Positions 22,888-35,357 of a stretch of DNA of 64,000 nucleotides are shown here, one piece after another (the stretch's first letter is position 1; every line of letters begins with the position of its first letter). Below the pieces are notes generated by a model. That model had not been told where the DNA came from. It searched no databases and saw nothing but the letters and a program-made list of their open reading frames with translations. The DNA is from Rapana venosa (lineage: Eukaryota > Mollusca > Gastropoda > Neogastropoda > Muricidae), in NCBI GenBank assembly GCA_028751875.1, contig CM054138.1, forward strand, positions 39,822,116 through 39,886,115, given 5' to 3'. The position numbers were made by a program, and so were the translations under genes.

Positions 22888-25638
22888 TATCCTATAAATA
22901 CAGTCACCTACTTTGTATCATATGAATACAGTCACCTACTTTGTATCCTATGAATACAGTTACCACCCTATAAATACAGTCACTATCCTTTAAATAGTCA
23001 CCTACTTTGTATCCTATAAATACAGTTACCATCCTATAAATACAGTCACTTACCTTGTATCCTATACATACAGTCACCTACTTTGTATCCTATAAATACA
23101 CTCACCTACTTTGTATCCTATAAATACAGTCACCTACTTTGTATCCTATAAATACAGTCACCTACTTTGTATCCTATAAATACAGTCACCATCCTATAAA
23201 TACAGTTACCATCCTATAAATACAGTCACCTACTTTGTATCCTATAAATACAGTCACCTACTTTGTATCCTATAAATACAGTCACCATCCTATAAATACA
23301 GTCACCTACTTTGTATCCTACGAATACAGTCACCATCCTATAAATACAGTCACCTACTTTGTATCTTATAAATACAGTCACCATCCTATAAATACATCCT
23401 ATGAATACAGACCATCCTATAAATAGTCACCATCCTATAATACAGTCACCTAATTTGTATCCTATGAATACAGTCACCTACTTTGTATCCTATGAATACA
23501 GTCAGCTACTTTGTATCCTATGAATACAGACCATCCTATAAATCGTCACTATCCTATAATACAGTCACCTACTTTGTATCTTATGAATAGTCATCTACCT
23601 CGTATCCTATACAGTCACCTACTTTGTATCATGTGAATACAGACCATCCTATAAATACAGTCACTATCCTATAATACAGTCACCTACTTTGTATCCTATG
23701 AATAGTCATCTACTTTGTATCCTATAAATACAGTCATCTACTTCGTATCCTATAAATACAGTCACCATCCTATAAATACAGTTACCTACTTTGTATCCTA
23801 TAATTACAGTCACCATCCTATAAATACAGTCACCTACTTTGTATCATATGAATACAGTCACCTACTTCATATCCTACAAATACAGTCACCATCCTATAAA
23901 TACAGTCACCTACTTTGTATCCTATGAATACAGTCACCTACTTCGTATCCTATAAATACAGTCACATCCTATAAATACAGTCACCTACTTTGTATCTTAT
24001 GAATACAGTCACCATCCTATAAATACATTCACCTACTTTGTATCCTATAAATACAGTCACCATCCTATACATACAGTCACCATCCTATGCAGTCACCATC
24101 CTATAAATGCAGTCACCATCCTATCAATACAGTCACCATCCTATCAATACAGTCACCATCCTATCAATACAGTCACCATCCTATCAATACAGTCACCATC
24201 CTATCAATACAGTCACCTACTTTGTATCATACGAAAACAGTCACCTACTTTGTATCCTATGAATAGTCACCTACTTTGTATCCTATAAATATAGTCACCT
24301 ACTTTGTATTCTATGAATACAGTCATCTACTTTGTATCCTATAAATATAGTCACCTACTTTGTATCCTATAAATACTCATCTACTTTGTATCATATATAT
24401 AGAGTCACCTACTTTGTTTCTTATAAATGCAGTCACCTACTTTGTTTCAAATAAATACAAGCCCCCTACTTTTAACAAGAACTTGCAAAACAATCCTAAG
24501 TGACATTGTCAGATTTGTTCACACAGTTAGATATAATTATGAATAATGTAAAAACATTAATAGATATCACAGCTGGACAGGGCCGACTGTCTAAACGAGC
24601 ATTATCAACCACTGACCCACAAAAAGAGGAATCTTGTCATTCAGAACACATTATCTGATGTAAGTCCACACAATACCTCCATACAACACTGCATGGTTGT
24701 GTGAATATGTTTCATCTTCAAATCTGAAACAGGTTTTTGGAAATTGTTATTATTACTATTTTCGGGCCAGAATATGAAAAGGGTGGTGGCATTCTTGAGC
24801 TAGCTAGTGCTGCTTAAGTCACCATCTTAAGACTGTGAACAGGACACTGCCAGCTCCTATCCCATCTCCACTGCCTGAAAATATCCACACTGACCAGTGC
24901 CCCTGTGTCACAGGCCTACAAATCCCCTCCCATACCCTGCAGTCCTGCCTAACTTTCACACTCTGAGACACCAGACATGGCCCAGCCCAGTAGAGCTCCA
25001 GGTAAAACTGGGGGGACCAGTAAGGTTGCTGCAGCAGACAGTGAGCTTTGCCATTTAGACAAGACTAACAATTTAGCACTGACAGGGAGTATTAAAAAAA
25101 GATCGTTATTCATAAAAAAATATATATATTGCTGCAAAAAGATCCCCCATTCTCTTGGATCAGGAGTGAAGTCGGTGGTCACACTGCTACGCCCCATCAA
25201 TGGATTTCTTGATGATGACACGGTCAGTGGCCACTGCCTCCTCACACTATCATGAACTTGGTTGGGGTATGGACGACCAGCGTTATAACAGAACTATGTA
25301 GATCTTGGCATCCTCCACCAAGAGGGGCGGCAAGCTGGAGTGGTCATGAGCTGCTCTGAAGATGGAATGTGTCGGCTGAGGTCAGCGAGAAGATCTCAGG
25401 CACCACACCCCCCACTCAATATAGTGAACATGGAAGAAGATGTTCATCAACCCTTTCATCCAATGTTATTTCAATCATTTTTCACCTCATCCAACCATTC
25501 TTGCACTCAAACATTCGTTGAAATACTTGTTCATTTCTGTTTATTTATTCATAAAAATAGTTTTAAAAATCGATGCCTGGTCTGTGATAAAAACGTTTTT
25601 CCAAAGACTAAACAAAAGAAAAACACAACGCACACAAA
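22888..25638 (+). repeat. Segmental tandem duplication, copy B
   Basis: Repeats copy A with the satellite at 22888-24470 and the unique part at 24471-25638. The unique parts are nearly identical (for example 22225 matches 24977, offset 2752). The satellite half is about 0.2 kb shorter than in copy A and far less rich in single-base deletions. Confidence 0.92.
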
Positions 25639-25809
25639 GCGTTTCCATGATTCAGTTCTGATAATGTTTCTTCATATGGCTATTTGCTAAAAGTGGTTGA
25701 CAAATTCAATGACAAGCACTTACAGCTTGTCTTCTTGATGTCAGCATCTGAATGTCCATAGTGCTCAAAATGAAATTAAGGCCCTTTCTTGAAAGAGTAG
25801 CTTTGCACT

Positions 25810-25842
<33 letters not shown>

Positions 25843-27890
25843 GAATGGAACCCATTGACATCTTGTGTTCTGAAATGTAGCTGGAGTACTACTATACATT
25901 TGAACTGTTTTCGTAACTTAAGATGAATACGAACATAATCACTTGAACAACATGGGAGGTAGTTTCTGTTTGTTTTTCTCCACTCAAAAAGCATTAGCTC
26001 TCTTATACACCAAAGAGCCTTTTCCCATTCTTGTCATGGATACATGTGCACAGGCAACATTCACATCTACATCCCTACCACAAGAGGTCTTTGTACAGAC
26101 AGCAGGAAAACTGAAATGTAGCTTGCCACCAACATGCACATGAAAACACACACACACACCTTCCACCACCCACTCATCTGATATCACTCAAAGTGAAAAG
26201 ATGTTAAGCAGATGAAGATTAACAAATGTGTACGCACACCACACAGGCACACACACAGACACACAGACACATACACACAGATGAGAACATACAGTCATAA
26301 CTGTAACACAATTTTCTAAAAAAATAAAATAAAATAACATAAAATAGGAAAGAACTTCTTTAATACTGGTAGTGGAAAAAATCAGGTAACTTTATTTTTG
26401 TTATTGAGCAATATATCCCTGATGACAAGGGAGAACACTTTGAGTTTCAAGAAAGTTCACAACTTTATTATTCCATTTCTCTGTGAGCAATATCACTGGC
26501 AATTCAGGAGAAAAATAAGTAATGGATTTCACTTCAAAGTTTGTTGAAAGTCCCCAATTTAAAGAAGCAAAATTGTTATATTTAAAGGCATTTTTCTTTT
26601 TATCCTTGACATTCATGCTGACTTGAGTGTGACTTTTTGGACACAGATGAGGTCCCTTTCCCTTGTTGGAAGTTACTCTTCCTATGTGTCAACTGCAGGA
26701 CACTTGACCAATCAGAGCATGGCTCTGCAGTCATGCACAGAAGCAACACTGACCCCTGTCTTCAAAAACCTAACCCTGAAATATGGATGGCAAAGGACCA
26801 AACATTCACATATGAATCAGCATGAATATCAAGGATAGCAATAAAAGACCTTTAAATGTAATCATTTTCCTTCTTTTCATTGGGGAAGTTTATGAAACTT
26901 CAAAGTGAAATCCATGACCTTTTCTTTTCTCCTGAATCCAAAGTCATACAACAAACAACCCCTGTCTTGAAAAACTTGTCCCTGAAATACGGATGGCAGA
27001 GGACACAGAACCAATAACCACCTATGTCTTCATAAACTACTATTATCATCTGAATAATTACTTACTTTGATTCATTGAAATTAAAAGATGTTTATTACAA
27101 TCTTAAGCCAATCATGATCAACTAATAGTATCACCTGAACCTATTGCAATTTTAAAAGCCAATCAACTTTTATTATCACCTGAACTGACTTTAATTCAAG
27201 GAAACCGAAAGATATTTATCACATTTTTTAAGCCACTGAACTAATTTTCTCACGTGAATAATAACTGACTTTAATTCATGGAAACAAAACACACTGAAGA
27301 CTGAGATCTATCCAAAGGGCACTGAACACAAAATCTGTCAACTTGTCTCCCTCATGCTTTGAGCTATGCACAAACAACACACGCCCAAGAACATGGTAAT
27401 ATCATAGGATTGAACTGGTCTGAGGCTGGAAGCAGCCTCTTTAGAATAATAATTTGTTTTAAAAAACCTACAGAAAATGGTTAATATACATTAATAAATG
27501 TATGCAAAATGCCTCTAAAAATCAATAACAAAAGGGGATATACTTATATTGACAGGACCAGCAACAAGGCAGATATGTGTTCTTCTGGCATGAAAAGATG
27601 AACCCCATAGATATTTGATAATATAAACCAACTTACAATCGTATAATGACGCTTCCTGATACGTAACACAAAAGGACAGATGAGACAACACACACACATG
27701 CACACTTGCATGCAGGCATGCATGCGAACGCACACACACAAACACAAACCCTGACATACTCTGAAAAACCTTACTTTAGGCTCTGGTAACAGTAGCATTT
27801 TGTCACTCTGCTAAAAGCTCTCCACCTCTCCCTCTACACAAAATGTGATAGTTAACACTGCACATTAAAACAACAACAACAACAACAACA
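25639..27890. other. Intergenic DNA with simple repeats
   Basis: No gene recognised. A G-run of about 30 bases lies at 25812-25841. (CA)-rich DNA occurs at 26145-26160, 26235-26280 and 27690-27750. 26741-26840 and 26960-27010 share a phrase (gaaatatggatggca / gaaatacggatggcag), a possible old duplication. Confidence 0.6.
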
Positions 27891-27899
27891 AAATGCTGG

Positions 27900-28258
27900 G
27901 CATTCATACAGTGGTTTCTACACCGGTCATCAGACAAGTGGTTTCTGCACTGATTCAGTCAAACACTGTCAAACAAATGGTTTCTGCACTGATTCAGTCA
28001 AACACTGTCAAACAAATGGTTTCTGCACTGATTTAGTCAAACACTGTCAGACAAATGGTTTCTGCACTGATTCAGTCAAACACTGTCAAACAAATGGTTT
28101 CTGCACTGACTTAGCCAAACACTGTCAGACAAATGGTTTCTGCACTGACTTAGTCAAACATTGTCGGACAAAAGGTTTCTGCTCTGATTTAGTTCATTAA
28201 ACATTGTCAGACAAAAGGTTTCTGCTCTGATTTAGTTCATCCCCATAGTCCATCCCTC
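27900..28258 (+). repeat. ~43-bp minisatellite, left part
   Basis: Units centre on ggtttctgcactgattcagt followed by aaacactgtca(a/g)acaaa. The array is interrupted by a SINE and resumes at about 28780. Confidence 0.9.
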
Positions 28259-28261
28259 ATT

Positions 28262-28554
28262 ATCATAGTTGGTGGATCGGTGGTCTAGAGGTAACGCGCC
28301 TGTCTAGAAAGCGAAAAGTCCGGGTCTGAAGTGTGCGGCGGTTGTACCATTGGACCGTAGACAGAAAACAATTCTTTCCCCCATCCATAAGACCAAGTGG
28401 GGTTGGCGACTTACTTTCGGATGAGACGATAAACACTTGGGTCCGTTGTTACACGTAATTATTTAGCGCACGTAAAAAAACCACGCAACAGAGAGTTGTC
28501 CCTGCAAATTTTAGAAAAAAGCCAACTCTGATAGGGAATCAAATACAGCTGCAG

Positions 28555-28586
<32 letters not shown>

Positions 28587-28782
28587 GTTGTAAAGGGTGG
28601 CGCAAGCGCAATAAGTGGCGACGCGTTCTCCCGCTCATCCAGGGAGATAGTCACCGAAATTTTGCATGTCAGAAAATCGCATGACTTAAAGTGGTATGAA
28701 ATAAAATCTAGCGCTTTGATTTGTTGCTTTACAAGATTCAGCGCTATATAAATTCCATACATTATTATTATTATTATTAAAC
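28262..28782 (+). mobile_element. tRNA-derived SINE (family B) with LINE-like 3' tail
   Basis: The head ggtggatcggtggtctagag contains an A-box-like tggtctagagg and the anticodon-arm-like gcgcctgtctagaaagcg. A poly-A run (28553-28582) lies inside. The 3' end gcgctttgatttgttgc through gcgctatataaattcc plus (ATT)n matches the 3' end of the L2-like LINE at 6325-6381. It sits inside the 43-bp minisatellite. Antisense relatives are at 62275-62675 and 63085-63248. Confidence 0.88.
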
Positions 28783-29650
28783 AACACAAGTGGTCTCTGC
28801 ACTGATATATTTAAACATCACCAGACAAATGGTTTCAGCACTCATTTAGTTCATAAAACACCACCAAACACGTGGTTTCTGCTCTGATTTAGTTTGATAC
28901 ACCACCAACAAGTGGTTTCTGCACTGATTTAGTTAATAAAACACCACCAACAAGAGGTTTCTGCTCTCATTTATTTCAATACACCACCAACAAGTGGTTT
29001 CTGCACTGATTTAGTTCAACACACTATGACAAGTGGCTTCTGCACTGATTCAGTAAATAAAATACCACCAAACAAGTGTTTTATGTACTGATTTAGTTCC
29101 ACACACCAAGTAGTTTCTGCTCTGATTTAGTTCATTAAACACCATCAGACAAATGGTTTCTGCACTGACTTAGTTTAACACCACCAGACAAGTAGTTTCT
29201 GCACTGACTTTAGTTCATTAAACACCATCAGACAAATGGTTATTGCACTGATTCAATTCCACATACCACTGACAAATGGTTTCTGCACTGATGCATTTAA
29301 ACATCACCAGACAAATGGTTTATGAACTGATTCAGTTGGACATGATCAGATGAATGGTTTCTGCACTGATTTAGTTCAATAAACATCACCAGACAAATGG
29401 TTTCTGCACTGATTTAGTTCACTAAACACCACCAGACAAGTAGTTTCTGCACTGATTTAGTTAATTAAACACCACCAGACAAGTGGTTTCTTTACTGATT
29501 TAGTTCATTAAACACCACCAAACAAGTGGTTTCTGCACTGATTTTATTCACTAAACACCACCAGACAAGTGGTTTCTGCACTGATTTAGTTCACTAAACA
29601 CCACCAGACAAGTGGTTTCTGAACTGATTTAGCTGGACACAATCAGACAC
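28783..29650 (+). repeat. ~43-bp minisatellite, right part
   Basis: About twenty diverged units of gtttctgcactgatttagtt plus (c)attaaacaccaccagacaag. It continues the array at 27900 and ends near 29650. Confidence 0.9.
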
Positions 29651-30285
29651 ATTACAGTAAAAAACACACTTTTTTTTTTGTCTTCTGCAGAACCTTGCAA
29701 TCTGTTTCACCAGTCGGCATATAACTGTTGATGTTGTTGATGGTGACAAGGGGTGTGTGTGCGTGTGGTGTGGGTGTGTACATGCATGTGTGTGTGTGTG
29801 TCCTTTTTTTTCACTCTTTGAACTTCGCAAAATGTGGAGTATGTGATGGAGTTGACAGCTGAAGAGAATGACTGCAAGACTATAGGGAAACAGTGTTCTG
29901 ATAGTTCCAGTGCCACAGTCAGTACTTCTTCCCTTCATTTTCTTACCAGCTGATATAAAGGATATGACTGATGTCCTTTCTTTTTTTTCTCTCTATGACT
30001 GATGTCCTTTCTTTTTTTTCTCTTTATGACTGATGTCCTTACAAGACAGTATATTTTCAGTTTCAAGGAAGTTCGTAACTTGTTTTCCCCATTCCTTGGC
30101 TTAGGCTCCAAGGTTCAACCATGGTGATATTTTATGTCTGCTACTGTTTATGCCCACCATGAAGGTAGCTGCAGTTTGACCTCAGAGATGCTGTCTAAAT
30201 ATGACAACAGTGTGCACTAAAAAAAAAATAATTTTTTTTTAATTTGTCATCCATTCCTACCGGAACACAATGGTTTTTCAAGATT
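29651..30285. other. Intergenic DNA
   Basis: Holds a GT-rich run (29752-29800) and three tandem copies of atgactgatgtcctt(tc...) at about 29964-30045. From about 30100 to 30270 it matches 40915-41075 (cca(c/t)cat(g/t)aaggtagctgca and related phrases). Confidence 0.65.
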
Positions 30286-30294
30286 TAATTCGCC

Positions 30295-30650
30295 TTTTTA
30301 TTTATTTTATTCATTTTTTTCTTTTATATCGAGGATAATGGAATATGCATTGATGTGCTTTTTTACATCCAGTCTCCATGAGTATGCGGTTTTGTAAATT
30401 TTGTCATCTGTTCCCACCAGCACACAATGGCCTACTCTTCCAAAAAGCAGAACAGGATTTACTCTGTGCGCAAAATGTTCTGTGTGGGTTCGCACAAGGG
30501 GCCTCGGTTTATAGCCTCATCCGGACTTTTGGGGAGAGTGGAGTCTGTACTGATGTTAACTCCTGGGGAAAAATCCCCTTGAACAGGATTCGAACACTGG
30601 TCATGAGATTGCGAGCGCAATGTTCTAACCTCTAGGCTATCCTGTCCCCC
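30295..30650 (-). mobile_element. SINE family A, near full length
   Basis: Tail ttttatttattttattcatt at left, tatcgaggataatggaat, core, then B-box antisense (cgaacactggtc region) and the A-box antisense cctctaggctatcctgtccc at right. Confidence 0.9.
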
Positions 30651-31005
30651 TTTGACCCCTCTTGGGGCATGAAGGATTTCAGTAAACAAAATCAACTGTA
30701 ATGTATATAATTTGCATTACAAAATACATTTACAACACTGCATGTGACAGAAATAGAAATATAGTCAACCTTTTCATCAATGTCATGCAAATTTACTCTT
30801 AACTATAAATTTGCTAAGTTTTGATAATGTCTTTTTGTCATAAGAGAACAACTTACAAAATGTGAACATGGATCTTGGATACAGATCTTCATGAGGTAGG
30901 ACATTCTTCCAAAGCTCAGAAAATTTGGATGTTCCATTATAAAGTGAAACTCACCGCCTACTGTTTTCATGTTACATTGTTTACAAAGACGATTTTCATG
31001 TTGAA
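30651..31005. other. Intergenic DNA, nothing recognised
   Basis: AT-rich; no open frame or repeat recognised. Confidence 0.6.
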
Positions 31006-31009
31006 TGTC

Positions 31010-31255
31010 ATTCACTCGTCCTGTTTCAATCGGAAGAACAGGTTTTAACATGTGTGCAAGATGTTCTGTGTGCGTTTGCATGTGGGCCTCAGTCCATAGT
31101 CTAATCCAAGAGAGTGGAGTTGGCAATAGTGTTAACTCCAGGGGGAAACATTCCCTTCAACAGGCATCTCAGCGGCAGCTAAGACCCAGGATTGATCCCA
31201 GGCCATCAGACTGCGAGTGCAATGCTGTAACCACTAGGCTACCCCTACCAGTCTG
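31010..31255 (-). mobile_element. SINE family A, 3'-truncated
   Basis: Starts within the core (ctcgtcctgtttcaatcggaag) and ends with the head antisense accactaggctacccc. The 3' A-rich tail is missing. Confidence 0.82.
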
Positions 31256-31999
31256 GGGCTGATCCACCCGGTGCTGAGGCTTAGCGACTAGAGAAAAGAT
31301 GGTTACGAACTGAAGCTTTTTTTTTCTTTCATGAATTTTTTTAATGAATGATGAATGAAATGATCTCTGGCACTTTCAGCTTCTTTTCTATGAGATTATT
31401 CTGCGAGAATGTGAAGCTCTTTTGACTGCTCATACCCGATACTGTTTGTAGTAGCTCATCTCACACTGTAGTACATCTGTCTTGTTCATGCTGAACCCCT
31501 TTGTATTTTTCCATCCACACATCCCTGAGTAAAGAGAAACAGAGACAACACGATTCCTCTATCAATCAAGTCCACAATGTCTTCCCCACGATGAAGGATG
31601 CTTTTGCAATAATTATCGCCACTGCACTGCAACATTTCTTCTAATGACAACTGCAGGGCTAGTACACCTTCTCAAACAATATTCGCTGTTTCACAACTCT
31701 AAAAAAACAACAACACGAAAACCACACAAAAAAGGGGATAATACATGATCTTCAACACGAAACCTCACACCAGAACATCTGACTTACGCCAACAAGAAAA
31801 ATGTGCAAAACTCCAACCCAACAAAAAGGAACATCATTTAAAAAATTGTCAAATGACACGGAACATTTTTGTCTAAAAATTGTTGAATTTTCGGCTAATT
31901 CCCAAACAACGTCAACAAGAAGCCCTCTATACACAGGAATCCCCTGCACAGCGTATCAAGATCTGATCAAGATCTGTGTGGCAAGGGGTGCAGGACGAC
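31256..31999 (-). other. Probable 3' UTR / downstream flank of the RDH13-like gene
   Basis: Downstream of the stop on the - strand. No antisense TTTATT (AATAAA) is seen down to the SINE tail at about 30300; a variant ATTAAA lies near 31340. The true polyadenylation site is not decided by sequence. Confidence 0.4.
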
Positions 32000-32096
32000 T
32001 CACGTCAGTCTTGTCCATTTCTCACTGATGGCCCACAGACGTTTGGCCGCTTCCTCGTCCTTGCCCTGTTCTGCCACTTCTTTCTCCTTGCAGTCA
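32000..32096 (-). CDS. RDH13: RDH13-like terminal exon
   Basis: Completes Ser, then [20 protein letters not shown] and [11 protein letters not shown] to TGA at 32002-32000. This is the charged C-terminal tail expected after KYFS. If the acceptors at 32147, 32198 or 32249 were used instead, 17, 34 or 51 extra residues would be added in frame. Confidence 0.92.
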
Positions 32097-35000
32097 CTGC
32101 AACACACAGCACATCCCTGTTCAGCTACACCTTTCTCCTTGCAGTCACTGCAACACACAGCACATCCCTGTTCAGCTACACCTTTCTCCTTGCAGTCACT
32201 GCAACACACAGCACATCCCTGTTCAGCTACACCTTTCTCCTTGCAGTCACTGCAACACACAGCCATCCCTGTTCACCTACACCTTTCTCCTTGCAGTCAC
32301 TGCAACACACAGCACATCCCTGTTCACCTACACCTTTCTCCTTGCAGTCACTGTAATAATTCTGTAATGCAACAAATCACTGTTCAAGACCTTACCAACA
32401 CTGCATGCAAACAGCCTTCAAGACCTTACCACCACTGCAAACAGCCTTCAAGACCTTACCAACACTGCATGCAAACAGCCTTCAAGACCTTACCACCAAT
32501 GCAAACAGCCTTCAAGACCTTACCACCAATGCAAACAGCCTTCAAGACCTTACCACCACTGCAAACAGCCTTCAAGACCTTACCAACACTGCATGCAAAC
32601 AGCCTTCAAGACCTTACCAACACTGCATGCAAACAGCCTTCAAGACCTTACCACCAATGCAAACAGCCTTCAAGACCTTACCACCACTGCAAACAGCCTT
32701 CAAGACCTTACCACCACTGCAAACAGCCCTCAAACCTTACCACCACTGCAAACAGCCCTCAAACCTTACCACCACTGCAAACAGCCCTCAAACCTTACCA
32801 CCACTGCAAACAGCCCTCAAACCTTACCACCACTGCAAACAGCCTTCAAGATCTTACCACCACTGCAAACAGCCTTCAAGATCTTACCACCACTGCAAAC
32901 AGCCTTCAAGACCTTACCACCACTGCAAACAGCCTTCAAGACCTTACCACCACTGCAAACAGCCTTCAAGACCTTACCACCACTGCAAACAGCCTTCAAG
33001 ACCTTACCACCACTGCAAACAGCCTTCAAGACCTTACCACCACTGCAAACAGCCTTCAAGACCTTACCACCACTGCAAACAGCCTTCAAGACCTTACCAC
33101 CACTGCAAACAGCCTTCAAGACCTTACCAATTCTGGAAAGAGTGTTTGGCTTGCCTACAAGAGGCAATAAAGGAGAGGGTGAGGGGGGTGGGGGGTGGAA
33201 TGAGGCATCAATACCAAGGGCAGTGGCAGCATGATTCTACTTCAGGACAATTCCAACACGCACTGATGGAGGCTAGGGCCGAGTGGTCAAGACTGTCTGG
33301 CTTCAACCCCACAGGTCCACGAAGTTGTGGGTTCGAATCTTGCTAGCGGCATCGGGTTGAATGTAGGGTGGGGATTTTTGCGACCTCTCAGATCAACTTA
33401 AAGCGCAGACCTGCCCAGTGCCTCGATGCTTACACGGTTAGAGAATGCAGAGAAGAAGAAGAAGAAGAAGAAAAGAGAGGCAAGCAGCCTGCCCACGTCA
33501 CCTGAAGTACTTGCCAGTCACGCCCTCCAGTGCTGCAGCCAGGGCGCAGTACAGCGTGGTCTGCGCCCCCTGCACCGGCGTTTTCAGCAGCACCCAGGAG
33601 ACAGGGGCCAGCAGGGTGCGGGACACCCTGGACTTGCTGATGGACATGTGTCGGCCTAGCTCCGTTTTGACCACGCCAGGGTGCAGGGAGTTCACCGTGA
33701 CACCTGTACCTGGTGACAGAAAAACAACAACACCATGCACACGTCTGAACTTGGGCAAAAAAAGGTTAAAGATAAAGAAGGGGGTGGTGTTGATGTTGTT
33801 GTGTGGTCCCCAGCCTAACTAACACCAGGTGAAAATATAAAAAAATATAAAAGACATTTGTCTCTTCTCTGTTTTTTTGTGTCTTGCTTTTTTCATTTGC
33901 TTTTGATTCTTTGAACTCCCTGGAGGATGCAGAGGTCTGCAACAGTCACATAATAAAGCATTCGTAAAGGTAAAGGTGTCCCCTAACCTGTGCAGTTCTT
34001 GAGGAGCAAGATGTCAGACATCTCAGATTCTCCAAGGGGCAAGCATATTGAGGGCGGCACCCATCTCCTCTCCCTCTCTTTTTTTTTTACCTTCCCTGAC
34101 CCTAAAGAGGCAGGTACCCCTTTACAGCTGGGTGAACTGGGGGACTCTAGTGAAGCCAAGGCATGCAAAGGTCACCTTTCCACTTGGTAACCACGCTCGA
34201 TGCTGCTTAACCTTAGCTTGGGGAAAGCGAGTGCTCTGACCACTGAGCTATCCCACCCCCAGTAACACAATGCGTTACCCCCCACACACACACACACACA
34301 CACACTTACAAAGGCCGCCCCAAGGCAAAACCACCAGGGCTTATCGTCTAATATCACTTTGAGTGAACAGACGTAAAATCGAAGCAACAACAACAACCAT
34401 AACCAGGGCTTACTAACCCTGCAGCCTCTCAGCCAGTTGGCGAGTGAAGAGGACATTGGCCAGTTTGCTCTGGGCATAGGCCGTGCCCGGGTCATAAGAC
34501 TTGGCGCTGTTCAGGTCGTCAAAGTTGATCGTGCCTCGTGTGTGGGCCAGGCTGGATACGTTGATGATGCGGCTTGGGGACGAGGCCTTCAGTTTGTCCA
34601 GCAGCAGCATGGTCAGCAGAAAATGGCCTGGACAAAAAGACAAGGAGTTGTGTTTTGTGAAAGAGATTTCATAATTTGGTGTTCTGTAATGAAAGGTCTT
34701 TTTTGTTGTTGATGATCTGTCTGAATGCAGACTGCACCTGATATAGTACTAAGCATTTGAATGATAATAAAAAACACAAATGGGTTAAAAACAAAGAAAT
34801 TTTCCACGAATGGTCATAGGTTATACATGACCTGGCGCCCCACACATCCCTAATGGGGATTGAGTAGGAAAAGACAACTGCTAGTGTACCATGTGTAGCA
34901 GACCACACACTTCGCTCTCATGTACAAATGGTGTAAAGAGCAGAAAGGCAAGACTCCTCAGTGTACATATTGTTGAGCTCACAGACAGAACATCGTCGCT

Positions 35001-35290
35001 CAGCTGTACAAATGGTGTTGAAGTCAGCAACAAACAGGACAAACGTCGCTCAGCTGTACTCTTCTCTCTTCTTGCCTTCCCTGAAAGTGATTGGCTGGGA
35101 TGCCTAGTGCCTGGTCTTCCCCTGTGCTTGTAACTTGGCAGGGGTCTGTCCACTGGCCTCAGCAGACCCATTCCACCTTCAGAGTAGCTCATTTTATGGT
35201 ACATGTTGGCATGCTAGGCATGTACGTAGTTTCTGGAACCCACAGGACGACCATGAATTACAGGATCTTCAATGTGCATACTTTATCTTC

Positions 35291-35357
<67 letters not shown>

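Noticed and set aside
32385..33135. CRISPR-like regular repeats (also 19265-24470 and 42555-43350)
   Set aside because: Repeats are contiguous with no unique spacers and lie in animal introns or intergenic DNA, so they are minisatellites.
32028..33346. Long + strand open frames (up to 380 codons) over the 51-bp and 30-bp arrays
   Set aside because: They are translations of tandem repeats with period divisible by three, antisense to a well-supported gene, and have no domain.
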